A DNA stretch of 64,000 bases from positions 1 to 64,000 of the forward strand of contig NZ_BJMM01000002.1 in the NCBI RefSeq assembly GCF_006539165.1, read 5' to 3'. Within the stretch, counting starts at the first letter, position 1; each line of letters begins with the position of its first letter. The notes beneath the pieces were generated by a model that saw only the letters and a list, made by a program, of their open reading frames with translations, was not told the origin of the DNA and ran no database searches. The DNA comes from Streptomyces cacaoi (GTDB taxonomy: Bacteria > Actinomycetota > Actinomycetes > Streptomycetales > Streptomycetaceae). Below are positions 45,626 through 53,237 of this stretch, piece by piece. The translations under genes were made by a program, and so were the position numbers.

Positions 45626-46457
45626 ACACACCGGGCAGGACGGTGCGCCCGCCGAGGCCGGTTACAAGACGCCGGCGCAGGCCGAGCACACCCCCGCACC
45701 GTGGGTGCCCACCGTGATCGCGGAAGATCTGCACATCGTCTACCGCGTCTACGGCGGAGCCAAGGGCAAGGGCAGCGCGACGGCCGCCCTCAACCGCATC
45801 GTCCGCCGCAAGCCGGGCGGCAACATGCGCGAGGTGCACGCCGTGCGCGGCGTCAGCTTCACCGCCTACCGCGGCCAGGCCATCGGCCTGATCGGCTCCA
45901 ACGGCTCGGGCAAGTCGACGCTGTTGAAGGCCATCGCGGGGCTGCTGCCCGCGGAGAGCGGCAAGGTCTACACCGACGGCCAGCCCTCCCTGCTCGGCGT
46001 GAACGCGGCGATGATGAACGACCTCACCGGCGAGCGCAACGTCGTCCTCGGCGGCCTGGCCATGGGCATGTCCCGCGAGGAGATCCAGCAGCGCTACCAG
46101 GAGATCGTCGACTTCTCCGGCATCAACGAGAAGGGCGACTTCATCACCCTGCCGATGCGCACCTACTCCTCCGGCATGGCGGCCCGGCTGCGCTTCTCCA
46201 TCGCCGCCGCCAAGCGGCACGACGTCCTGATGATCGACGAGGCGCTGGCCACGGGCGACAAGAAGTTCCAGAAGCGCTCGGAGAAGCGCATCCGCGAACT
46301 GCGCAAGGAGGCCGGCACGGTCTTCCTGGTCAGCCACAACAACAAGTCCATCCGGGACACCTGCGAGCGCGTGCTGTGGCTGGAGAAGGGCCGGCTGATG
46401 CTGGACGGCCCGACCGAGGACGTGCTCAAGGAGTACGAGAAGTTCACCAGCAAGTAG
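45612..46457 (+). CDS. ABC exporter ATPase (TagH/Wzt-like)
   Basis: Nucleotide-binding subunit of 281 residues for the permease just upstream. Walker A is GLIGSNGSGKSTLLKAI, the signature is TYSSGMAARLRFSIA, Walker B is VLMIDEALATGDKKF, and the switch His is in FLVSHNNKSI. SVGDxxF-like ATGDKKFQKRSEKRI and the N-terminal VYGGAKG insertion match the TagH/Wzt group rather than nutrient importers. It lacks the long C-terminal carbohydrate-binding domain of Wzt, so it probably does not recognise a chain end. GGAGGAG lies five bases before the ATG. A 20-bp terminator hairpin follows. Confidence 0.93.
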   Translation: MAVAEHTGQDGAPAEAGYKTPAQAEHTPAPWVPTVIAEDLHIVYRVYGGAKGKGSATAALNRIVRRKPGGNMREVHAVRGVSFTAYRGQAIGLIGSNGSGKSTLLKAIAGLLPAESGKVYTDGQPSLLGVNAAMMNDLTGERNVVLGGLAMGMSREEIQQRYQEIVDFSGINEKGDFITLPMRTYSSGMAARLRFSIAAAKRHDVLMIDEALATGDKKFQKRSEKRIRELRKEAGTVFLVSHNNKSIRDTCERVLWLEKGRLMLDGPTEDVLKEYEKFTSK

Positions 46458-46481
46458 GCGCCCGCCGGCCTGCCCGGCGCG

Positions 46482-46527
46482 CACACACCGAGGCCCCCGC
46501 CCGGCACGGCGGGGGCCTCGGTGTGTG
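46482..46527. terminator. 20-bp perfect hairpin after the exporter operon
   Basis: 46482-46501 pairs with 46508-46527 around CGGCAC, a perfect 20-bp stem between the convergent exporter ATPase and MMPL genes. It is the strongest terminator candidate in the window. Confidence 0.8.
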
Positions 46528-46560
46528 ACAGGGGCCGGACGGCCGCGGCGACCGGAGGGC

Positions 46561-48762
46561 TCAGACCCCGCTCGGCACCCGCTCCTCGTCGCGGGCCGAG
46601 CCGTCGGCGTCGTTCTCCCGCAGCCCGGCCTTCTCGTGCAGCCGCCGCAGCGGCCCGGGCGCGTACCAGGCGGCGCGGCCCAGCAGCCGCATCGCCGCGG
46701 GCACGAGCACACCGCGCACCGCCACCGCGTCGATGAGGATGGCGAGCCCGCTGCCCAGGCCGAACATCTGGAGGAACGAGACGTTGCCGGTCCCGAAGGC
46801 GAAGAAGCTGACGGCCAGCAGCCCGGCGGCCATGGTCACGATCCGGCCGGTGCGCGAGAGCCCGCCGGTCACGGCCTCGCGTCCGGTGACACCGGCGTCG
46901 TGCAGCTCCTTGATGCGGCTGGTGACGAACACCTCGTAGTCCATGGACAGCCCGAAGACGATGCAGAACATCAGGACGGTCATCGAGGTGTCCATCGGCA
47001 TCGGCGTGAAGCCCAGCAGCGAGGCCAGATGCCCGTCCTGGAAAATCCAGACCATCGCCCCGAGGGACGCGGTCAGGCTGACGGCGTTGAGCACCAGCGC
47101 CCGCAGCGGCTGGAGGAGGCTGCCGGTGAACAGGAAGAGCAGCACGAAGGTCGAGCCGACGATCCACCCGGCGGCGGCCGGCAGCCGCGCCCCGATGGAC
47201 TCCTTGGAGTCGATCAGCTGCGCGTCCCTGCCGCCGACCAGCGTCCGCGTCGACCCGGGCCCCGGCAGATCACGGATCGCCCGCACGAGGTCCTGCGCCT
47301 CCTGCGAGGCCGGCGCGGTCCTCGTCGTGACCGACAGCCGGTGCACCCCGTCCCGGACGAACCGCTCCGGCTGCCCCGGCCCCTGTGCCGCCCGGCCGCC
47401 GCTGTGCACACCGGCCTCGGACTCGACGCGTACGACGCCGTCCAGCCGGGAGAGCCGCGCGGCGTATCCCGCCACGTCCCGGGCGGTGGCCCGCCCCTCG
47501 GCGACCACGGGCACCCCGCTCGTGGCGTTGCCGGCGAAGTCCTCCTGGAGGGCGGTCTGCACCTGCCGGCTCTCCGCCTTCTCGGGCAGCACCCGCTCGT
47601 CCGGTACGCCGAACGAGGCGCCCAGCAGCGGGCTCGCCGCGACCAGCAGCACGGCCAGCACGGGCAGCGCGGTGAGCGCCGGCCGCCGCATGACGGCACC
47701 CGCGACCCGCCCCCACAGCGGCGCGTCGGCCCGCCGCACGGCATCGGCCCAGGGCAGCCGCCCCTTGTTGACCCGGCGCCCCAGCACGGCGAGCAGCGCG
47801 GGCACCACGAACAGCGCGGCGAGGGCGGCGATGACCACGACCCCTATGCCGGCATAGGCGAACGACCGCAGGAAGAACGGCGGGAAGAGCAGCAGCGCCC
47901 CGAGCGCGGCGACGACGGTGGAGGCGGAGAACGCGATGGTGCGGCCCGCGGTGCGCACGGTGGTCAGCAGCGCCTGCCCGGTGTCGTCTCCCGCGGCCAG
48001 CCGTTCGCGGAAGCGGCTGACCAGGAGCAGCCCGTAGTCGATCCCCAGCCCCAGGCCGAGCGCGGTCGTCAGATTGATCGCGAAGACGGAGACATCGGTG
48101 AGGCTGCCCAGGACGTACAGCTCGGCGAAGGTCCCCAGCACGGCGACGATGCCGATCGCCAGCGGCAGCAGCGCCGCGACGACGCTGCCGAACGCGATGA
48201 CCAGCAGGAGCAGCGTCACCGGCACGGCGATCGCCTCGGCCACGGCCAGGTCCTTCGACACCTGGTCGCTGATGTCGTGGTTGAGCGCCGCCGCACCGCC
48301 GGCCCGTACGGAGACGGAGTCGCGGTCCCCGGTCCAGCGTGCGCCGACGTCGGCGACGGTCTCCTCGTCGTTCAGGTCGACATGGGCGAGGACGAGCGCC
48401 TGGGTGCCGTCCCGCGAGGTCAGCCGGGAGCCGCCGGGCCCCCAGTAGGAGGCCACCTGGGTGACCCCGGGCTCCTTCCGCAGCCCCTCGGTCAGCTTCC
48501 GCCCGGCCTGTTCGGCCCGCGGCGAGTCGAGTCCGCCGTCGTGCGGGCGGACGAGCAGGACGAGGTTGCTCTCGCCCCCGAACTTCTCGTCGATCACGTC
48601 CTGCGCCCGTGAGGAGGGCGAGCCGGGATCGTCGAATCCGCCGCCCTGGAGCTTGCCGAAGGCGCCGGAGCCCACGGCGGCGAGGGCCACGACGGCGAGG
48701 AAGGTCACCGTGAGCACGGCCCGCGCGCGGCGGTGGGTGAGGTGGGCAATGCGTTGGAGCAC
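46561..48762 (-). CDS. MMPL/RND-family transporter
   Basis: Membrane exporter of 733 residues with two RND-like halves, each with one helix, a large outer loop and about five helices (12 in total). TALGLGLGIDYGLLLVSRFRE (first half) and VFGLSMDYEVFVTSRIKELH (second half) are the MMPL signature with the proton-relay Asp-Tyr pairs. Loop residues FDDPGSPSSRAQDVIDEKFGG are typical. Substrates may be lipids or drugs. The GTG at 48762 follows GGGGGA. It is divergent from a TetR gene whose twin operators (48811-48863) lie between them, so induction by a TetR ligand, possibly the exported compound, is likely. Confidence 0.92.
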   Translation of the reverse strand: MLQRIAHLTHRRARAVLTVTFLAVVALAAVGSGAFGKLQGGGFDDPGSPSSRAQDVIDEKFGGESNLVLLVRPHDGGLDSPRAEQAGRKLTEGLRKEPGVTQVASYWGPGGSRLTSRDGTQALVLAHVDLNDEETVADVGARWTGDRDSVSVRAGGAAALNHDISDQVSKDLAVAEAIAVPVTLLLLVIAFGSVVAALLPLAIGIVAVLGTFAELYVLGSLTDVSVFAINLTTALGLGLGIDYGLLLVSRFRERLAAGDDTGQALLTTVRTAGRTIAFSASTVVAALGALLLFPPFFLRSFAYAGIGVVVIAALAALFVVPALLAVLGRRVNKGRLPWADAVRRADAPLWGRVAGAVMRRPALTALPVLAVLLVAASPLLGASFGVPDERVLPEKAESRQVQTALQEDFAGNATSGVPVVAEGRATARDVAGYAARLSRLDGVVRVESEAGVHSGGRAAQGPGQPERFVRDGVHRLSVTTRTAPASQEAQDLVRAIRDLPGPGSTRTLVGGRDAQLIDSKESIGARLPAAAGWIVGSTFVLLFLFTGSLLQPLRALVLNAVSLTASLGAMVWIFQDGHLASLLGFTPMPMDTSMTVLMFCIVFGLSMDYEVFVTSRIKELHDAGVTGREAVTGGLSRTGRIVTMAAGLLAVSFFAFGTGNVSFLQMFGLGSGLAILIDAVAVRGVLVPAAMRLLGRAAWYAPGPLRRLHEKAGLRENDADGSARDEERVPSGV

Positions 48763-48810
48763 GTGATGATCCCCCGGTTCGCAGACGGACGCACGGCCGT
48801 GCGAGCCGCC

Positions 48811-48863
48811 ATGTTTACAGCGTCAACATGGAGCATGGCATGGGATGTTTACCCCGTCAACAT
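48811..48863. promoter_or_regulatory. Two near-identical 19-bp TetR operators
   Basis: ATGTTTACAGCGTCAACAT (48811-48829) and ATGTTTACCCCGTCAACAT (48845-48863) share palindromic arms ATGTTTAC and GTCAACAT with a variable 3-base centre, 34 bases apart. On the minus strand TTGACG inside the second site and CATGCT 17 bases on form a likely MMPL promoter. The second site also covers the expected -35 of the TetR gene. Confidence 0.8.
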
Positions 48864-48879
48864 CGGGCAGGATGGAGGT

Positions 48880-49530
48880 ATGCCGGAGCACAGGAGCGGT
48901 AAGCCGCGCTACCACCACGGAGATCTGCGCAACGCCTTGGTGCGAGCGGCCGTCGACCTGGCACGGGACGGCGGACCCGAAGCGGTCGTCCTCCGCGCCG
49001 CCGCCCGCCGGGTCGGCGTCTCGGCCACCGCCGCCTACCGACACTTCTCCGGCCAGTCCGACCTCCTCGCGGCCGTCAAGGACCACGCGCAGCAGTGCCT
49101 CGTCGCCGCCATGGAGGAGAGCCGCGAGGGAATCCGCGGCGAGGGCGTCGAGGCGGCCCGGGAGGGGGTCAAGGCGCTCGGCCGCGGCTACGTCCGCTTC
49201 GCGCTGCGCGAGCCGGGCCTCTTCCGCTCCGCCTTCTGCGGCACCGTCGACCCCCTCGGAGCGGACGCCGCCGGGCCGCCGCACGGCGGGCAACACCACC
49301 CGCAGGTCCGCTCGTTCCAGATGCTCACCGAGAGCCTGGACGCGCTCGCCGAGGCCGGCGCGCTGCCCGCAACACGCAGACAGGGCGCCGAGTTGAGCGC
49401 CTGGGCGATGGTGCACGGAGTCGCCGTCCTGATAATGGGCCGCCATCTCGGCGAACTGACGCAGGAACAGACGACGCAGGTGGTCGAGCGCGCCTTCGAC
49501 GATCTCGTCGCCGGACTCGCCGCCCCCTGA
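48880..49530 (+). CDS. TetR/AcrR-family repressor of the MMPL exporter
   Basis: Ligand-responsive repressor of 216 residues. The DNA-binding domain at the N-terminus reads RYHHGDLRNALVRAAVDLARDG then LRAAARRVGVSATAAYRHFSG and QSDLLAAVKDHA. The C-terminal ligand domain has a WHG-type segment: LREPGLFRSAFCGT and AELSAWAMVHGVAVLIMG. Such HGDLR TetR proteins often control a divergent exporter. The ATG has GGAGGT only directly adjacent, so a leaderless start with CAGGAT as -10 is plausible. Twin operators upstream suggest it represses both itself and the MMPL gene. Confidence 0.92.
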   Translation: MPEHRSGKPRYHHGDLRNALVRAAVDLARDGGPEAVVLRAAARRVGVSATAAYRHFSGQSDLLAAVKDHAQQCLVAAMEESREGIRGEGVEAAREGVKALGRGYVRFALREPGLFRSAFCGTVDPLGADAAGPPHGGQHHPQVRSFQMLTESLDALAEAGALPATRRQGAELSAWAMVHGVAVLIMGRHLGELTQEQTTQVVERAFDDLVAGLAAP

Positions 49531-49787
49531 GCACCACCCCGCCACCTGGGCCGATCCCCTCGCCCCCGGACCCGTCGACGGCGGAATGAAACCCCTCGCG
49601 TATGGGGTTGATGTACGGCGTAAGCTGTTTCGGTGCTGAAGGCGGCAAGTCGGGCGCCGGAGCGGCGGCTGACGGCTGCCGTGGTGCGCTTTCGCAGGCC
49701 AGCGCAGGCGGCGTGTCCGAAATAAGATGTTCGGGTGCAGCGGTGTAGAAACGGAGATGTGACGGCAATGGCCATGGGCAGCACGTG
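49531..49787. promoter_or_regulatory. Leader and promoter region of the hopanoid operon
   Basis: The 257-bp spacer should hold the operon promoter. TAAGAT (49723-49728) is a good -10 but its -35 is poor. A short frame from GTG 49759 to TGA 49791 (VTAMAMGSTW) has GGAG just upstream and overlaps the hpnC GTG start as GTGA. A 30-codon frame 49633-49725 has no ribosome site and is probably not real. Confidence 0.45.
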
Positions 49788-50687
49788 GTGACCGCGGAGG
49801 AGAACGCGTACGCGCGCGCTGTGCTCTCCAAGGCCGGCCGCGAGAACTTCCCGGTGGCGCCCCGCTTCCTTCCCCGGTCCTGGCGGGACGATCTGATGGC
49901 CGTCTACGGATTCGCCCGCCTCGTCGACGACATCGGGGACAGCGATCTCGAATCCCCGCACACACACGCACTCGCCCTGGGACTGCCGCCCGATCAGGCG
50001 CACGACCCCCTCGCGATGCTCGACGCGTTCGAAGCCGATGTGCGCCGCGTCTTCACCCGTACGGGTACCGAACCCGGCCATCCCCTGTTGCAGGCGCTCG
50101 TCCCCACGGTGCGCCGCCGCGAGTTGACGCCCGATCCGTTCCTCGCCCTGATCGAGGCCAACCGGCAGGACCAGAAGGTCCGCCGCTACGCCACCTACGC
50201 CGACCTCCTCGCCTACTGCGAGCTGTCCGCCAACCCGGTGGGGCACCTGGTCCTCGCCCTCACGGACACCGCGACGCCGGAGCGGGTGCGGCGCTCGGAC
50301 GCCGTCTGCACCGCGTTGCAGATCGTCGAACACCTCCAGGACGTCGCCGAGGACCTCGCCCGGGACCGCATCTACATCCCGGCGCAGGACATGGACCGCT
50401 TCCGGGTCGACGAGGCGGACCTCGCCGCACCGACGGCCAACGCCTCCGTCCGCACGCTGATCGCCTTCGAGGCGGAGCGCGCACAGGGGCTGCTGGATGA
50501 GGGGATGCCGCTCGTGCGCAGCGTGCACGGCCGGCTGCGACTGCTGCTCGCCGGCTTCACCGGCGGAGGACGCGCCGCTGTGGGCGCGCTGCGGACGGCG
50601 CGATACGACGTACTGGCAGGAGCCCCCAAGGCGGGCGCGCCGCGCGTGCTGCGCGCCGCCTTGGCGAGCCTGCGTGGAGAGGGGTGA
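49788..50687 (+). CDS. hpnC: Presqualene diphosphate-type squalene synthase subunit HpnC
   Basis: Trans-isoprenyl-synthase fold, 299 aa from GTG 49788 (a GTG one codon earlier is also open). The first Asp-rich site is LVDDIGDSD (about residues 46-54) and the second LQDVAEDLARDRIYIP. In bacteria making squalene by three steps, HpnD makes presqualene diphosphate, HpnC converts it to hydroxysqualene, and HpnE reduces it to squalene. All three genes are present here in order. It is the first gene of a nine-gene operon and its stop is eight bases from hpnD's start, so the two are tightly coupled. A small upstream frame overlaps its start. Confidence 0.94.
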   Translation: MTAEENAYARAVLSKAGRENFPVAPRFLPRSWRDDLMAVYGFARLVDDIGDSDLESPHTHALALGLPPDQAHDPLAMLDAFEADVRRVFTRTGTEPGHPLLQALVPTVRRRELTPDPFLALIEANRQDQKVRRYATYADLLAYCELSANPVGHLVLALTDTATPERVRRSDAVCTALQIVEHLQDVAEDLARDRIYIPAQDMDRFRVDEADLAAPTANASVRTLIAFEAERAQGLLDEGMPLVRSVHGRLRLLLAGFTGGGRAAVGALRTARYDVLAGAPKAGAPRVLRAALASLRGEG

Positions 50688-50694
50688 CGGGAAC

Positions 50695-51657
50695 GTGGAC
50701 GGAAGGGACCTGTTCAGAACGCGGCCCACGCAGCAGCCGCCGCCGCAGGTGGCCGCCGCGTACCGCTACTGCGAGGCCGTCACGGGTCAGCAGGCGCGCA
50801 ACTTCGCCTACGGCATCCGGCTGCTCCCCCCGGGGAAGCGGCAGGCCATGTCGGCGTTGTACGCCTTCTCGCGCCGGGTCGACGACATCGGCGACGGCAG
50901 CCTGGAGACGGCGGCGAAGCGGGAGCGGCTGGAGGAGACCCGGGAGCTGCTCGGCCGCGTCAAGGACGGCGGCGTCTCCTGGGACGACACCGACCCGGTC
51001 GCCGTCGCCCTCACTCACGCCTCGCGGGTCTTCCCCCTGCCGCTCGACGCGCTGGACGAACTGATCGACGGCGTTCTGATGGATGTTCAGGGCGCGACGT
51101 ACGAGACCTGGGACGAGCTCAAGGTCTACTGCCGGTGCGTGGCCGGGGCCATCGGGCGGCTGTCCCTCGGCGTCTTCGGTACCGTGCCCGGCGCGCGCGA
51201 GGCCGCCCGCGCTCCCGAGTACGCCGACACCCTCGGTCTGGCCCTCCAACTGACCAATATTCTCCGGGACGTCAGGGAAGACGCGGAGGGCGGACGCACG
51301 TACCTGCCCGCGGAGGATCTGGAGAAATTTGGCTGTTCTGCGGGCTTCGGCGGCGACACGGTGCCGCCCGGTGCCGACTTCACCGGGCTGGTGCACTTCG
51401 AAGTACGCCGCGCCCGCGCCCTGTTCGCCGAGGGCTACCGGCTCCTCCCGATGCTCGACCGCCGCTCCGGCGCCTGCGTCGCCGCGATGGCCGGCATCTA
51501 CCACCGGCTGCTCGACCGCATCTCCGCCGACCCCGGCGCCGTGCTCCGCGGCCGGGTGTCGCTGCCCGGCCGGGAGAAGGCGTACGTGGCGGTGCGCGGG
51601 CTGTCGGGGTTCGACGCGCGGCTGGTCTCCCGTCAGGCGACGCGGCGGAGCGCGTAA
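50695..51657 (+). CDS. hpnD: Presqualene diphosphate synthase HpnD
   Basis: Trans-isoprenyl-synthase fold, 320 aa, condensing two farnesyl diphosphates to presqualene diphosphate. Asp-rich sites are RRVDDIGDGS (Asp63, Asp64, Asp67) and NILRDVREDAEGGRTYLP; KVYCRCVAGAIGRLS and SRVFPLPLDAL fit HpnD rather than HpnC. The GTG start follows GGGGTGACGGG. The last codons and stop (QATRRSA) lie in the first unit of a 26-bp perfect tandem duplication (51634-51685), so the reading frame end is intact but the downstream spacer has grown by 26 bases. Confidence 0.94.
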   Translation: MDGRDLFRTRPTQQPPPQVAAAYRYCEAVTGQQARNFAYGIRLLPPGKRQAMSALYAFSRRVDDIGDGSLETAAKRERLEETRELLGRVKDGGVSWDDTDPVAVALTHASRVFPLPLDALDELIDGVLMDVQGATYETWDELKVYCRCVAGAIGRLSLGVFGTVPGAREAARAPEYADTLGLALQLTNILRDVREDAEGGRTYLPAEDLEKFGCSAGFGGDTVPPGADFTGLVHFEVRRARALFAEGYRLLPMLDRRSGACVAAMAGIYHRLLDRISADPGAVLRGRVSLPGREKAYVAVRGLSGFDARLVSRQATRRSA

Positions 51658-51685
51658 TGCAGGCGACGCGGCGGAGCGCGTAATG
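51634..51685. repeat. Perfect 26-bp tandem duplication at the hpnD stop
   Basis: Identical units at 51634-51659 and 51660-51685, each ending in GCGTAATG. The first contains the hpnD stop, the second lies in the spacer to hpnE. It looks like a recent slippage event. Confidence 0.95.
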
Positions 51686-51773
51686 GCCCTCGGCCGGGCA
51701 ACCCACCGTACGGTCCCGGCGTCCCAGCGGGCGCGGACTTCGGGCGACAGCAGGATCCAGGGGAGGAGCACGG

Positions 51774-53237
51774 ATGACGGCCGACGCGGCGCACGACGTG
51801 CGGCCCGGTGACCGGCCCGCGGCACGGCGCGCGGTGGTCCTCGGCGGGGGCATCGCCGGGACGACCGCCGCCTTGCTGCTGGCCGAGGCGGGGCTGGAGA
51901 CGACGCTCGTGGAGACCAGGCCCCGGCTGGGCGGGCTCGCCTTCTCCTTCCGCCGCCACTCGGCGGCCGGTGAACTGACCGTCGACAACGGCCAGCACGT
52001 CTATCTGCGCTGCTGCTCGGCCTACACCTGGTTCCTGGAGCGGCTGGGCGCCCTCGGTCTCGCACCGTTGCAGGACCGTATGGAGGTGCCGGTGCTGGAC
52101 GCCGGAGGGGAGCGGCTGCGGGCCGGGCGGCTGCGGCGCACCCAGGCCCCCGTCCCGCTGCACCTGGCCGCCGGGCTGGCCACCTACCCCCATCTCTCCC
52201 TGCTGGAGCGGGCCTCGGTGGGCCGGGCGGCGCTCGCCCTGAAGCGGCTCGACCCGGCCGATCCGGCCCTGGACGGCATCGACTTCGGCACCTGGCTGCA
52301 CCGGCACGGCCAGTCCCCGCGCGCCGTCGAGGCGCTGTGGGACCTGGTGGGGACGGCGACGCTCAACGCCCGGGCGCCCGAGGCGTCGATGGGCCTGGCC
52401 GCCAAGGTGTTCAAGACCGGTCTGCTGACCGACCCCGGTGCCGCCGACATCGGCTGGTCCCATGTGCCGCTCGGCGACATCCACGACGTCATGGCGGGCG
52501 CCGCGCTGGAGAAGGCCGGGGTGCGCACGCTGCTGCGGACCCGGGCGCGCGCGGTCGCGCCGGACGACGAGGGCGGCTGGCGGGTCCGTGTCGAGCAGGG
52601 CGCCGGCGGCGCGGAGGAGCTGACCGCCGGAACGGTTGTTCTCGCCGTCCCGCACCGCGAGGCGCACGGGCTGCTTCCCGAGGGGGCGCTCACCGAGCCG
52701 GACCGCCTCCTGGAGATCGGTACCTCGCCGATCCTGAACGTGCATGTGATCTACGACCGCAAGGTGCTGCGGCGGCCGTTCTTCGCGGCGCTGGGCACCC
52801 CCGTCCAGTGGGTCTTCGACCGTACGTCCGCCGCCGGGCTCTCCGGGGGCGGCCAGTACCTCGCGCTGTCCCAGTCCGTGGCGCACGAGGAGATCGACCT
52901 GCCGGTCGCGACGCTGCGCGAGCGGTATCTGCCCGAACTGGACCGGCTGCTGCCGGCGGCGCGCGGCGCGCGGGTGCGCGACTTCTTCGTGACGCGGGAG
53001 CGCACCGCCACTTTCACTCCTGCCCCCGGCGTCGGCCGGCTGCGCCCGCCGGCGCGCACCGCGGCGCGCGGTGTCTTCCTCGCGGGCGCGTGGACCGCCA
53101 CCGGCTGGCCCGCGACCATGGAGGGCGCGGTGCGCAGCGGAGCCGAGGCCGCGCGGGAAGCACTCGTCACGCTGGGCCGTCCGTACGGCAAGGCCCCGGT
53201 CCCCGGTATCGAAGGAAGGGCCCATGAGCACCATTGA
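51774..53237 (+). CDS. hpnE: Hydroxysqualene dehydroxylase HpnE
   Basis: FAD-dependent desaturase-fold enzyme, 487 aa, that turns hydroxysqualene into squalene. The FAD site is RAVVLGGGIAGTTAALLLAEAG (in pieces) with RLGGLAFSFRR and the VDNGQHVYLRCCSAYTWFL segment typical of HpnE. WTATGWPATMEGAVRSGAEAAREAL is the C-terminal FAD motif. GGGGAGGAGC lies six bases before the ATG. It overlaps the polyprenyl synthase gene by 14 bases. The squalene made is the substrate of the cyclase encoded two genes later. Confidence 0.94.
   Translation: MTADAAHDVRPGDRPAARRAVVLGGGIAGTTAALLLAEAGLETTLVETRPRLGGLAFSFRRHSAAGELTVDNGQHVYLRCCSAYTWFLERLGALGLAPLQDRMEVPVLDAGGERLRAGRLRRTQAPVPLHLAAGLATYPHLSLLERASVGRAALALKRLDPADPALDGIDFGTWLHRHGQSPRAVEALWDLVGTATLNARAPEASMGLAAKVFKTGLLTDPGAADIGWSHVPLGDIHDVMAGAALEKAGVRTLLRTRARAVAPDDEGGWRVRVEQGAGGAEELTAGTVVLAVPHREAHGLLPEGALTEPDRLLEIGTSPILNVHVIYDRKVLRRPFFAALGTPVQWVFDRTSAAGLSGGGQYLALSQSVAHEEIDLPVATLRERYLPELDRLLPAARGARVRDFFVTRERTATFTPAPGVGRLRPPARTAARGVFLAGAWTATGWPATMEGAVRSGAEAAREALVTLGRPYGKAPVPGIEGRAHEHH

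Noticed and set aside
49633..49725. 30-codon frame VLKAASRAPERRL in the hopanoid leader
   Set aside because: No ribosome site and no similarity to anything I know. It is kept only as part of the leader region description.
51683..51811. Small frame MALGRATHRTV starting at the second duplicated TAATG
   Set aside because: It exists only because of the duplication, has Arg/Ala-rich random composition and overlaps hpnE out of frame.
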